A stretch of 64,000 nucleotides of DNA from Bacteroidota bacterium (GTDB taxonomy: Bacteria > Bacteroidota > Bacteroidia > Chitinophagales > Chitinophagaceae): the NCBI GenBank assembly GCA_013288945.1, contig JABDAZ010000005.1:1-64000 (forward strand). The letters are read 5' to 3'. Shown piece after piece: positions 7,675-15,432 of the stretch. The stretch's first letter is position 1. Each line of letters starts with the position of its first letter. The notes beneath the pieces were generated by a model. The model saw only the letters and a program-made list of their open reading frames with translations. It was not told where the DNA came from and searched no databases. A program made the translations under genes and the position numbers.

Positions 7675-8112
7675 ATGAGTGATTTTTTAACACCTGATGA
7701 TTATAAGCCCAATGTAAGAAGTGAAATATTGGATGCTGTAATCCGCTCCGACCAGGCAACACTTGAAATTGCTGAAGACCGCGCTATTCAGCAAATGAAA
7801 AGCTATCTGGGTACCAAGTATGATACCGATGCAATTTTTTCCGCCACCGGTGATGCAAGGTTAAGCCTTGTTGTAATGTTTGCTATTGACATAACATTAT
7901 ATCATTTGTATTCAGGTGTCAACAGAATGCAAACTCCAAAGGAACGTGTTGACAGGTACAACGATGCAAAACAATGGCTGATTATGGTGGCTGATGGCAA
8001 AGTTGTTCCTGATGGGATGCCAACAAAAACAGACCCTATTACTGGCCAGCTTGATAGTTTAAATGCTATAATATATGATAGCACCAGTTGCCCTTATCGC
8101 ACAGACTGGTAA
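7675..8112 (+). CDS. Mu gp36-like head protein (DUF1320)
   Basis: The 145-residue protein matches the Mu gp36/DUF1320 pattern: FLTPDDYKPNVRSEILDAV at the N-terminus, then AIQQMKSYLGTKYD and a central helix LVVMFAIDITLYHLYSG, then KERVDRYNDAKQWL. Members are short helical head-tail connector or adaptor proteins. It lies between the packaging genes and the portal gene, a usual position for the family in Bacteroidota Mu-like phages. Confidence 0.75.
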   Translation: MSDFLTPDDYKPNVRSEILDAVIRSDQATLEIAEDRAIQQMKSYLGTKYDTDAIFSATGDARLSLVVMFAIDITLYHLYSGVNRMQTPKERVDRYNDAKQWLIMVADGKVVPDGMPTKTDPITGQLDSLNAIIYDSTSCPYRTDW

Positions 8113-8147
8113 TCATTTTTTTCAAGAATTCATTTTAATAATCTGAC

Positions 8148-9434
8148 ATGAAACTTCCTTCAATAAAAAGTTTATTAGGCCGCAAAGAAATTAAAGAACA
8201 TGACGTGTATGATTTTCGTGATCATCCCAATGCAGTACGCATGAGTGCTGATGATCAGGAAAAAATAAAAGGTATCTTAATTGACCTTGTGCAAATGACG
8301 CAAAGTCTGGTTAAACAGGATAATGCGACATGGCGGCAAGCATGGCAACAAGCAATCTTTGTTCTTAATCCGCGCCGCTTAAATTTACTAATGCATTACA
8401 GAGATGCAGTTGTTGATGGAAGTCTTAGCGGGTTGATGTTGCAAAGAAAATTATCAACCATTCAAAAGGTTTTTAAAATAACAAATACAGCAGGAGAAGA
8501 GCAACCAGAAAAAACAAAATTGTTTAAGAAAAGTTGGTTTAGGCAATTCATGTATATCACTCTTGATACACCATACTATGGCCATTCACTAATACAACTT
8601 GGCGATGTAATAATTGATGAAAATGGTTATCGTTTTAAGAATGCGGAAGTAGTTCCGCGTGAACATGTAATGCCTGAATTCAATGTCATCATTCCTTACC
8701 AGGAATCGTTATGGCAAAATGGTTATGATTATACCGTTGCACCATTTAACAACTGGTGCATTCCTGTTGGTGAAAAATATGATTTGGGATTGCTTTTAAA
8801 ATGCGTTCCTGAATGTATAAGTATTCGCCACATGGGCGCGTTTTGGGATAAGTTCGCAGAGCTTTTTGGAATGCCAATCCGCATTGGTAAAACTTCAAGC
8901 CGAGACCCAAAAGAACGCAGCAAAATTTCTGATATGCTTTCGAAAATGGGTTCAGCAGCATGGGGATTGTTTCCTGACGGAACTGAAATTGACATTAAAG
9001 AAAGCACGCGGACTGATAGCTGGATGGTTTTTGATAAACGCATTGAACGAAGTGAAAACAGGCTTGCTTATATCATACTTACGGAAAGCATGACTATGAA
9101 GCAGGGAAGTTCAAGAAGCCAGGGCGAAGTACATAATGACCAGAAAGATTTGGTTACAAAAAGCGATGCAGATATGCTTGCTGAAGTAACCAACGAATAT
9201 TTAATTCCATTAATGATTCGTCATGGTTTCCCACTGGAAAAAGGGGACACTTTTGTTTTTGATGACAGCAAACAATATTCACCCGAAGAATTAGCAGCGC
9301 TGTTAACTGCGCTCATGGGAGAATTTGATATTGACGAAAACTACATCAATAAAATCGTTCAGATACCGGTTAAAAAGAAAGCTGTACAAACCCCGAAACC
9401 AAATACTTTTTTTCCTACAAATTTTTTCGACTAA
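8148..9434 (+). CDS. phage portal protein (Mu gp29-like, DUF935)
   Basis: The 428-residue protein has the DUF935 portal features: an N-terminal segment with QAWQQAIFVLNPRRLNLL, a central WDKFAELFGMPIRIGKTSSRDP and the helix-rich clip region ending KQGSSRSQGEVHNDQKDL, where the Ser/Arg-rich motif precedes the long stem helix. Portals form the dodecameric ring at one head vertex for DNA entry and tail attachment. It is followed 14 bp later by the gpF-like gene, the order found in Mu (29 then F). Slightly shorter than Mu gp29. Confidence 0.88.
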   Translation: MKLPSIKSLLGRKEIKEHDVYDFRDHPNAVRMSADDQEKIKGILIDLVQMTQSLVKQDNATWRQAWQQAIFVLNPRRLNLLMHYRDAVVDGSLSGLMLQRKLSTIQKVFKITNTAGEEQPEKTKLFKKSWFRQFMYITLDTPYYGHSLIQLGDVIIDENGYRFKNAEVVPREHVMPEFNVIIPYQESLWQNGYDYTVAPFNNWCIPVGEKYDLGLLLKCVPECISIRHMGAFWDKFAELFGMPIRIGKTSSRDPKERSKISDMLSKMGSAAWGLFPDGTEIDIKESTRTDSWMVFDKRIERSENRLAYIILTESMTMKQGSSRSQGEVHNDQKDLVTKSDADMLAEVTNEYLIPLMIRHGFPLEKGDTFVFDDSKQYSPEELAALLTALMGEFDIDENYINKIVQIPVKKKAVQTPKPNTFFPTNFFD

Positions 9435-9448
9435 GCCCTTCGCAACAA

Positions 9449-10798
9449 ATGAAGATTGTAGAAGGGCAGGCAATGATCACAAAGAAGCGAATGGATGCTA
9501 TGTATTCGCATCAGTGCCCTCATTGCGGCGGGATTAAACATGCTATTAATGCAAACGACGATGCGCCGTCACCGGCAATGATTAAAGAAGCTGAACGCAT
9601 TGCCAAAGGAATTTATGATGGTACAATTAAAGCCGGAAAATTAGATGCCAGGCTTACAAAACTGGTTGCTGCTGATTTGGCAAAAGCTGTGTTTGAAGGT
9701 TTCGGAAAGAACTACAGTGATGTTAAATATGACAGTCCGAATTACAAACTTTTAAATAAACTGGAAACTTCAGTGTATCAGTTTTCGGGCGCGAAAACTT
9801 ACCAGCAGATGCAAAGCATCAGCCAACTTTTAATGGATGGTGGCAAGCGTAGAAGTTTTCAAGATTTCAAAAAAGAAGTTTTAAAAATTAATGATACTTA
9901 CAACGGCGCATGGCTGAAAACGGAATATAATACAGCAATGGCCGCTTCACAGATGTCCGCAAAATGGGCAACGTTTGAAGAACAAAAAGGCGCTATTCCA
10001 AACCTTCAATACCGGACAGCCGGTGATGCGCGCGTGAGGCCATCACATGCCTTACTGGACGGTATTATTAAACCGGTGGATGATTCGTTCTGGCTTCAAT
10101 GGTTTCCACCAAATGGCTGGAATTGCCGCTGTGACGTAATACAAAGCCTTCACGGCAAGGAAACCGCTGACGACAAGATTATTACCCCGGACGATGTTCC
10201 GGCCATTTTTCGCAAGCCAATTGCCCAAAAAGGACTGGCTTTGCCACCAGACCATCCATATTACCGGGACGTTCCTGCATCCATTTTAAAGGAAGCGGTG
10301 GCGCTGATGCCCGTCCAGAGCGAGGCTTACGAGATTGTAAAAGAATTTTCCAGCGGTGGAATATTGAGGAAACACGTAAAAGTTGATGCTGCAAATGCAG
10401 AAAAAGAGGGCATTATGGGGGTATCTATCGACAAAGCAGCGGCGGGAAATAAGGTTGATTTATTGCCGGAGTTAAGGCCGGAAGACCCGGCAAGGGAAAC
10501 CATTTTTAAAGGAGCGAAGGCAAATAAAAACCCTGATTTAAAGGTGAATGACGGATTTGTGGAAGTGGAAAAAGTATCATCACCGGTGCACAGTAACAAA
10601 ATCGGCCATGCAATTGAAGCCGGAAGTAAACAGGCTGATGATGTAGTTGTTGTGTTGCCTGATAATGTTGATGAATCTTTATTATCACGCGTTGCAAAAG
10701 GAAAATTTAACCATCATAAAGCGCTTAATTCAATTGAGTTTAAAATGCATGGTAAAGTAATACGCTTTGAAAGAAAGGACTTCTATAAAAAGCAATAA
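9449..10798 (+). CDS. gpF-like minor head protein fused to a C-terminal nuclease-like domain
   Basis: The 449-residue protein has a short N-terminal CPHCGG Cys pair, then a Mu gpF/SPP1 gp7-type minor head domain (about 60-260) with the hallmark DARVRPSHALLDGII and FPPNGWNCRCDVIQ segments. Residues ~335-449 are an added domain (ETIFKGAKANKNPDLKVN, GFVEVEKVSSPVHSNKI, SKQADDVVVVLP) resembling the CdiA-C/barnase-EndoU-colicin-like tRNase domains known as C-terminal riders on gpF-like proteins; PD and ExK-like residues are visible. The head part helps initiate capsid assembly at the portal; the rider may be injected with DNA and act in the new host. Nuclease activity is inferred. Confidence 0.8.
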   Translation: MKIVEGQAMITKKRMDAMYSHQCPHCGGIKHAINANDDAPSPAMIKEAERIAKGIYDGTIKAGKLDARLTKLVAADLAKAVFEGFGKNYSDVKYDSPNYKLLNKLETSVYQFSGAKTYQQMQSISQLLMDGGKRRSFQDFKKEVLKINDTYNGAWLKTEYNTAMAASQMSAKWATFEEQKGAIPNLQYRTAGDARVRPSHALLDGIIKPVDDSFWLQWFPPNGWNCRCDVIQSLHGKETADDKIITPDDVPAIFRKPIAQKGLALPPDHPYYRDVPASILKEAVALMPVQSEAYEIVKEFSSGGILRKHVKVDAANAEKEGIMGVSIDKAAAGNKVDLLPELRPEDPARETIFKGAKANKNPDLKVNDGFVEVEKVSSPVHSNKIGHAIEAGSKQADDVVVVLPDNVDESLLSRVAKGKFNHHKALNSIEFKMHGKVIRFERKDFYKKQ

Positions 10799-10847
10799 CC
10801 ACTCTGTGACAAGTGGCTATCGGGAGCAGTAACCCGTAGATTACTGC
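10799..10847. other. double hairpin between gpF-like and gpG-like genes
   Basis: Just after the gpF-like stop codon, CCACT (10,799) pairs with AGTGG (10,812-10,816), and GCAGTAA (10,826-10,832) pairs with TTACTGC (10,841-10,847) over an 8-base loop. Two clean stems in a 78-bp gap of an otherwise tightly packed operon suggest an RNA processing, translation-control or partial-termination element. Confidence 0.45.
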
Positions 10848-10876
10848 GGTATTGTAAATATACACAACTTTTTTAA

Positions 10877-11380
10877 ATGCCGGAAACAGACCTTAAAATA
10901 ATTACTGAACGCTACCAGGCAATGCGCCAGCAACTAATGACAAAGATTGGTGCGCTTATGCTGGAATTTACTGAACAGCGTTTTCGCGAGCAGGGCTGGG
11001 CTGGAACTGTCATGCAGCCGTGGCAGGCACGCAAAAATAATACTGACCCTGGCAGGGCTATTTTAATTAAATCCGGCGCATTGCGGCGAAGTGTTTATGT
11101 GGTGGCAAAAACAGAAGACAATGTTACTATCGGAAGTGATTTGCCTTATGCAAAAATTCACAATGAAGGCGGCGATATAAAACACTATGCTCGTTCGGAA
11201 GTTTTTGTACGTAACAGGAAAGAAGGAAGATTTGTAAAAGGCACAACACCTGGTCACGGATTTTCTTACGGAGAAAATAATATGCAAATGCCGCAAAGGC
11301 GCTTCATGGGTGACAGCCCGTATTTGCGGTTGCAGATAAGAAGGCTGATTACACTTGAAATTAATAAATGCTTTAAATAA
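10877..11380 (+). CDS. phage virion morphogenesis protein (Mu gpG-like)
   Basis: The 167-residue protein matches the Mu gpG/P2 gpS-type virion morphogenesis family: an N-terminal helix pair, EQGWAGTVMQPW, then the conserved ILIKSGALRRSVYV and PYAKIHNEGGDI segments and a C-terminal PQRRFMGDSPYL. Members act in tail completion or head-tail joining. It lies after the gpF-like gene, matching Mu order F-G. No membrane segment is present. Confidence 0.85.
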   Translation: MPETDLKIITERYQAMRQQLMTKIGALMLEFTEQRFREQGWAGTVMQPWQARKNNTDPGRAILIKSGALRRSVYVVAKTEDNVTIGSDLPYAKIHNEGGDIKHYARSEVFVRNRKEGRFVKGTTPGHGFSYGENNMQMPQRRFMGDSPYLRLQIRRLITLEINKCFK

Positions 11381-11385
11381 TTTTT

Positions 11386-11898
11386 ATGCGCACGAATTTA
11401 CTTGCAGCAATCCTTGACAGAATAGAAGCTAAAGTACCTGCAATTATATGGATTGATAAAGACTGGGGTCAGCTTGAAATACCTGCTGAAAGTTATCCGC
11501 TGCAATTTCCGTGCGCACTGGTGAGTTTTCCTGACATTCCCTGGAATCAATTGAAGGGCGGCTATTATGATGGCGTTGTTACCGTTAATGTCCGGGTTGC
11601 AATTGATATGTATAATGATACGTACACTGTTGGTAATGTTACAGCTCCTGACAGGGCAACTGCATTAAGCAGAATGAATATTGTTGATGATTTAAACGCC
11701 GGGCTTAGTGGCTTTGAAGATACATGGTTTCAAAAGTTGGTGCATATTGAAAGCAAAGAAGAAAAGCGCGCTGATGGCTTACTTGTTTTTAATGAAATTT
11801 ACGAAACAAGATTAACGGACAACAGTGCAGTCCCTGTTCGCACTACTGTAGTTCCTAAATATAAAATTGATGGGATGTTTGCTGATAAAGTGGAGTGA
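11386..11898 (+). CDS. hypothetical head-tail completion protein
   Basis: The 170-residue protein is the last gene of the rightward operon, 5 bp after the gpG-like gene. Size, alpha/beta pattern (VPAIIWIDKDWGQLEI, VVTVNVRVAIDMY) and position suit a tail-terminator or gp37-like neck protein, but no diagnostic motif is visible. Its stop codon abuts the stop codon of the convergent early gene at 11,899 with no space for a terminator. Confidence 0.6.
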   Translation: MRTNLLAAILDRIEAKVPAIIWIDKDWGQLEIPAESYPLQFPCALVSFPDIPWNQLKGGYYDGVVTVNVRVAIDMYNDTYTVGNVTAPDRATALSRMNIVDDLNAGLSGFEDTWFQKLVHIESKEEKRADGLLVFNEIYETRLTDNSAVPVRTTVVPKYKIDGMFADKVE

Positions 11899-12258
11899 TT
11901 AGTTAAGCTGAATTCTGATAACCATTTTATCATCTCCGATTCTCCAATTATCAATATGGAATATTGTTATAAAATTATCATAAGAACCAATTACAGGAAC
12001 GCCCATAAAAATTAAATTGGAGCCGGCGCTTAAGTGTGGCGGGAGTAAAAAATTATCAATCAAAAACTGAGGCATAGAAATTCTGTATTCATCGCGTTGG
12101 GCGTATGCTTCACCTTTACTAAATAAAGTGTCCAGCGCATCCTTAATTGCAGTTTCAATATTAATAAAAGTCCTCAATCCCTCACGTCCCCAAAATTCAA
12201 ACTTTTTGTATTGCAAATTGTCTACAACTAAATCTTCTATACTTCTTAATTCAGACAT
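11899..12258 (-). CDS. hypothetical protein, distal early region
   Basis: The 119-residue protein begins MSELRSIEDLVVDNLQYKKFEF and is of unknown family. It has a mixed composition with no membrane helix. It is the last gene of the leftward early block, ending back-to-back with the rightward head operon. With the three genes upstream of it, it forms a group following the structured 13.4-13.8 kb spacer, which may be an accessory (moron-like) module. Confidence 0.6.
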   Translation of the reverse strand: MSELRSIEDLVVDNLQYKKFEFWGREGLRTFINIETAIKDALDTLFSKGEAYAQRDEYRISMPQFLIDNFLLPPHLSAGSNLIFMGVPVIGSYDNFITIFHIDNWRIGDDKMVIRIQLN

Positions 12259-12268
12259 AAAAATAATT

Positions 12269-12514
12269 TTATTCCCAAGAATAGTTTTGCAGTTTTTTTA
12301 CTGATGGTTTTTCAGATTTCAATGCAAAAAATTTATCAAGATTTTTTCTAATGATGCGCTGTATTGTTATTTCTTCGAGGAAAAATTCATTGTTGCTAAG
12401 AATTACTATTACATCATCAGAGCGGCGGCGCTCTATCTCCCGCCAATAGTAATAGCGGAGTATAATTCTTTCATTCCTTATATCAACAAGGGGTCTTCGC
12501 GGGGTTGCGACCAT
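12269..12514 (-). CDS. hypothetical protein, basic
   Basis: The 81-residue Arg/Lys-rich protein (TPRRPLVDIRNERIILRYYYWREIERRR) has no recognised motif. It begins with GTG or ATG near 12,514 and sits 10 bp upstream of the 119-residue gene. The basic N-terminal half could contact nucleic acid, but this is composition only. Confidence 0.5.
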   Translation of the reverse strand: MVATPRRPLVDIRNERIILRYYYWREIERRRSDDVIVILSNNEFFLEEITIQRIIRKNLDKFFALKSEKPSVKKLQNYSWE

Positions 12515-12556
12515 TTGGATTCACGTAATTTTCATCGTAAAAATAATAAAAATTAT

Positions 12557-13192
12557 TCAATGAACTATATCATCGTAAATTCTCATTTTATTTGGTGTAA
12601 TATTGATCGTTGCAATGCGTAAAGCTCTATTAATTTTTAAAGCAACATGGTCACCAAAAGATTCATAGTTAAAAATTTCTCCTTTTTTAAAATCTCCTTC
12701 GCTTAGAGGCTGTGGCCAATATTTTATATATAATTCAATCACCTCTGTTAGTTGACCGCTTATATTCATTGTTTTTATTTTTAATTCACCAAGTGTTTTT
12801 GTAGTATCTGCAAATATTGTAATTGTAAAAGCTTTGACGTTAGTGAAACCGACAGTATGGATGTAATCACTTTTAAGTTGGAAAGATTTTTTTCCATTAA
12901 AATGACCGCTTGTATTTGTTTCAGCAAGTTCCATTTGGTGAGAAAGAAAATATTGTAATCTATTGTTTGCGAAGTTCAGTGAAATGTTTGTAAACTGCGT
13001 TAGATGATGATGCCATGCCGCCGAATTAAAAGCTTGCAAAACTGACGCTTCGTTTGTTGTCATACCATTTTGTTCCTGAGCTTCCTTTTTTTTATTATTT
13101 TCTCTCGCTTCGTCAATTGAATCTTTTACTCTGTTTTGTCCATAACATTTCAGCACAAATAAAAAAACAAAAAATAGTAGAATTTTTTTCAT
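12557..13192 (-). CDS. secreted hypothetical protein, possible lysogenic-conversion gene
   Basis: The 211-residue product begins with a classical signal peptide (MKKILLFFVFLFVLKCYGQN) of the kind cleaved near YGQ in Bacteroidota; the Cys is preceded by Lys, so it is not a good lipobox. A charged linker (EARENNKKKEAQEQ) is followed by a folded domain rich in Phe/Tyr/Ile. A secreted protein inside the early half of a prophage is unusual, and suggests expression from the lysogen, for example superinfection exclusion or a host-surface role. The family is unknown to me. Confidence 0.65.
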   Translation of the reverse strand: MKKILLFFVFLFVLKCYGQNRVKDSIDEARENNKKKEAQEQNGMTTNEASVLQAFNSAAWHHHLTQFTNISLNFANNRLQYFLSHQMELAETNTSGHFNGKKSFQLKSDYIHTVGFTNVKAFTITIFADTTKTLGELKIKTMNISGQLTEVIELYIKYWPQPLSEGDFKKGEIFNYESFGDHVALKINRALRIATINITPNKMRIYDDIVH

Positions 13193-13197
13193 AATAA

Positions 13198-13416
13198 TTA
13201 ATTTGAGGATAAAGCCGTTTCCTGCTGTCGAAGGTTTGGCAAAAGGTTTTTTAAAATTTTTGTGTAATAAAAAATTGATAATTGTTTATCTTCTATTTTA
13301 TCAAACTGAGCCGTTTCAAGTATTGCCATCATCGCTTGTTGCATTTCGTACAAATCTTCGATAGGTGTTTTTGAATCAATAGTTATAACGATTTGCTCGT
13401 CTTTTATAAGAACCAT
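13198..13416 (-). CDS. small hypothetical protein
   Basis: The 72-residue acidic protein (IDSKTPIEDLYEMQQAMMAILET) is probably helical and is not recognised. It lies 5 bp upstream of the secreted-protein gene and is the first gene after the 355-bp structured spacer, so it may be the start of a separately expressed four-gene group. Confidence 0.55.
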   Translation of the reverse strand: MVLIKDEQIVITIDSKTPIEDLYEMQQAMMAILETAQFDKIEDKQLSIFYYTKILKNLLPNLRQQETALSSN

Positions 13417-13771
13417 AGGTGGTAGTTTTTAAGGAGGTTTAAAATAATAATAATCGGAAGGGTAAATGATCAGAGGTTGTTTGAAAGTAGGTTGGATTAA
13501 ACGGGCTATAAAAACCCGGAAGTGAACGTCACCTGAAATGCATACGCACAAGCAAGCCGGGTGGCATTACTGCTCACCGCCTTCCGGGATGTTTTGATTA
13601 TACATCTCGGCTTGTGGTATAAAAACATTTGCTGGTGACGTTCGGAAAGCAAACTATTTAATTCATTTGACATTAACAATTGAGTTTTAAAAATTGAGTG
13701 TTATTACTTGTAAGTGTATTATTGATTGTTATAAAACGAGTGTATAAAATACTGTGGCATTTACTATTTAA
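13417..13771. other. 355-bp gene-free spacer in the early region
   Basis: No open reading frame of substance is seen on either strand. The spacer holds the structured segment listed separately at 13,502-13,643 and, toward its right end, a direct repeat AATTGAGT (about 13,679 and 13,694) in AT-rich DNA. It separates the GemA-side early genes from the four distal genes, in a phage where other gaps are mostly under 50 bp. Confidence 0.6.
13502..13643 (-). ncRNA. candidate structured RNA or attenuator with alternative stems
   Basis: Perfect inverted repeats nest and cross here: GAACGTCACC (13,524-13,533) with GGTGACGTTC (13,634-13,643); CAAGCCG (13,553-13,559) with CGGCTTG (13,608-13,614); and CCCGGAAG (13,515-13,522) with CTTCCGGG (13,581-13,588), whose pairing crosses the first stem. 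A fourth short stem, CGGG/CCCG at 13,502-13,518, competes for the same bases. Read on the minus strand, the direction of flanking genes, the CTTCCGGG arm is followed by TTTTTAT. This resembles a terminator/antiterminator switch or pseudoknotted RNA. A small inverted-repeat element is the alternative. Confidence 0.5.
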
Positions 13772-14053
13772 CTATTCGCGCTGGACATTGCCTTCATGTT
13801 TTAACGGATATTTTTTGAGCATCCATTCTTTTCGTTCGACTGGGTAATTTACATGTACAATTACTATTGCGTTCTCATAACCTTCAAGTATTTTAATCCC
13901 GTAAATCTCCCATCTTGTGAGTTGATTTTGGACAATCAAATCATTAATTTTTTCTATAGGAATATATATACGCGCAAATTGTTTTTCCCATAGCAGTTTC
14001 GGGCTGATTTCTGTTAACGCACTTTCTATTTCATCAAGAATTGTTACGGCCAT
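13772..14053 (-). CDS. hypothetical early protein
   Basis: The 93-residue protein (MAVTILDEIESALTEISPKLLWEKQFARIYIP) is soluble-looking with alternating helix and strand; the segment LTRWEIYGIKILEGYENAIVIVHVNYPV suggests a small alpha/beta fold. It precedes the structured spacer in the direction of transcription. No family is recognised. Confidence 0.55.
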   Translation of the reverse strand: MAVTILDEIESALTEISPKLLWEKQFARIYIPIEKINDLIVQNQLTRWEIYGIKILEGYENAIVIVHVNYPVERKEWMLKKYPLKHEGNVQRE

Positions 14054-14062
14054 AATAGCGGT

Positions 14063-14479
14063 TTAAATAGCTTTTAAATGCTTTTTATATAACTGCCTGA
14101 ATTGGGTAACGACCTGTACTAATTCCTGGTAAGAATGGTCTTGCAAAGCCTTTTTAAATTTGCCATGCTTGCCAATAGAAAATAAATTGATCTTATCAAG
14201 TGCTGTTTTCCAATCACCGGCGCTTGCCCAACCCATTTCATAGGCCATGCTGATAACACTGCGGCGCATGCGGTTCATTCTCACACCTTCGTTTTCACCT
14301 GTGCCTTTGTTAAGTTCATCCTGCAAGTAATTACAAAGCTCTGTAGCCTCTTCATCATTCATCTCGCTGCTGTGCGTTGTGCGATCGTCAGTAAAACTGC
14401 AAACCAAATCCGGTTTTAATGGTGTGAGGTTTGTTTTATTTAATAATGAATGGAGGCGCTTGTTTAATTCTGTTGTCAT
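14063..14479 (-). CDS. GemA/Mu gp16-like early regulator (putative)
   Basis: The 138-residue protein resembles the GemA/gp16 family of Mu-like phages: an N-terminal helix with LHSLLNKTNL, a middle SEMNDEEATELCNYLQDEL and a C-terminal helical SYQELVQVVTQFRQLYKK. In Mu, GemA affects host DNA topology and gene expression early after induction. The Bacteroidota version differs, with an inserted RMNRMRRSVISMAYEMGW segment. Its position in the mid-early operon fits. The assignment rests on pattern, not a catalytic site. Confidence 0.55.
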   Translation of the reverse strand: MTTELNKRLHSLLNKTNLTPLKPDLVCSFTDDRTTHSSEMNDEEATELCNYLQDELNKGTGENEGVRMNRMRRSVISMAYEMGWASAGDWKTALDKINLFSIGKHGKFKKALQDHSYQELVQVVTQFRQLYKKHLKAI

Positions 14480-14483
14480 AAAA

Positions 14484-14912
14484 TTATTTGTATTCGTTTT
14501 CCCAATATTGATTACGCAAATAAGTTTCCGGGTCAGCTTTGCCTCTCCAACTTTCTTTCTTTAAATACCTGCTGTAATCTTTCACTGCATTGAAAGCTTT
14601 TATCTGTTCAAACTTGTTAAGCTTATTCCATAATAAAGTGCAACGGGCTTTATTAATTTTTTTATCATAATCATTCCAGAACATATCAAACGTTACTTCG
14701 TATTCAGCTTCTATAATTGTAGTATCATTTGAAAAACTTTTTCCATCAATCAATCCGGCAAGTGTTGCTGGTACAGCTTTTTTAAAATGGTCAATCGTTA
14801 CTGCTGACATTTCTGTTGATGTGCAATCTATCTTACAAAGAATGCCACCAGCAGTATAAAATAATTCTGCCTGTCCTTTAAATTTTGATGATGTTACAAT
14901 AAAGCGCCGCAT
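14484..14912 (-). CDS. hypothetical protein with phage-type C-terminal helical domain
   Basis: The 142-residue protein has an N-terminal beta-rich part (FKGQAELFYTAGGILCKID) and a C-terminal domain FWNDYDKKINKARCTLLWNKL ending ESWRGKADPETYLRNQYW. The latter pattern is recurrent in Bacteroidota phage replication-region proteins, where it follows a DNA-binding part, but its function is not known to me. It overlaps nothing and lies 4 bp from its downstream neighbour. Confidence 0.6.
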   Translation of the reverse strand: MRRFIVTSSKFKGQAELFYTAGGILCKIDCTSTEMSAVTIDHFKKAVPATLAGLIDGKSFSNDTTIIEAEYEVTFDMFWNDYDKKINKARCTLLWNKLNKFEQIKAFNAVKDYSRYLKKESWRGKADPETYLRNQYWENEYK

Positions 14913-14913
14913 G

Positions 14914-15105
14914 TTATATAGTTTTTTTGCCTTTCATTTTTGCATTAATAGCTCGTGTATATAACGCAATAATTGACTTGCGGTTCTTTCCAGTTGCTTC
15001 ATTAAGTTTTGCCGTTTGCAAATCATCAATAGATACTCTTTCAATGCTGCATTTAAATGAAGAGCTCAAATCATCTACAGATGTTGCCTGTAAAGTTTCA
15101 TTCAT
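14914..15105 (-). CDS. small hypothetical protein
   Basis: The 63-residue protein (MNETLQATSVDDLSSSFKC) ends in a basic tail (INAKMKGKKTI). Its start overlaps the previous stop by four bases, indicating translational coupling within the early operon. No recognised motif. Confidence 0.5.
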   Translation of the reverse strand: MNETLQATSVDDLSSSFKCSIERVSIDDLQTAKLNEATGKNRKSIIALYTRAINAKMKGKKTI

Positions 15106-15431
15106 AATAAAGGTTTTACTGTTTCAATAAAATGTTGTTCATTTTGGAAGTACTCGGTAATAGCGCTACTAATGCCATCCATCGCAAAATCTTTCTCTAT
15201 GCCTTCTGAAACAAATTGCAGAAATATTCCGAACTGCATTGCAATTGGCAATTCATGATATTTTGGATCATGCCATCCTTGTTTTGAGTAGTGCGGATTT
15301 CCGAAGTTGAAAAGCACAACCCATTTTTCTTTTAATTTATATTCATCAATCCATTTGTAAAAAGCCGCTAATGCATCAGGATATTTTTCCGCTAATGGTT
15401 TCCAGAAATTTTCTATTGTAAGTTTTTCCAT
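15102..15431 (-). CDS. hypothetical protein
   Basis: The 109-residue protein has many aromatic residues (FWKPLAEKYPDALAAFYKWIDEY, WVVLFNFGNPHYS, PIAMQFGIFLQF) and looks like a compact helical fold. It is coupled by a 4-base overlap to the 63-residue gene. I do not recognise it. Confidence 0.55.
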   Translation of the reverse strand: MEKLTIENFWKPLAEKYPDALAAFYKWIDEYKLKEKWVVLFNFGNPHYSKQGWHDPKYHELPIAMQFGIFLQFVSEGIEKDFAMDGISSAITEYFQNEQHFIETVKPLL

Positions 15432-15432
15432 T

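Noticed and set aside
13431-13438. AAGGAGGT, a Shine-Dalgarno-like sequence on the plus strand
   Set aside because: No start codon or reading frame follows, and the organism group rarely uses such sites.
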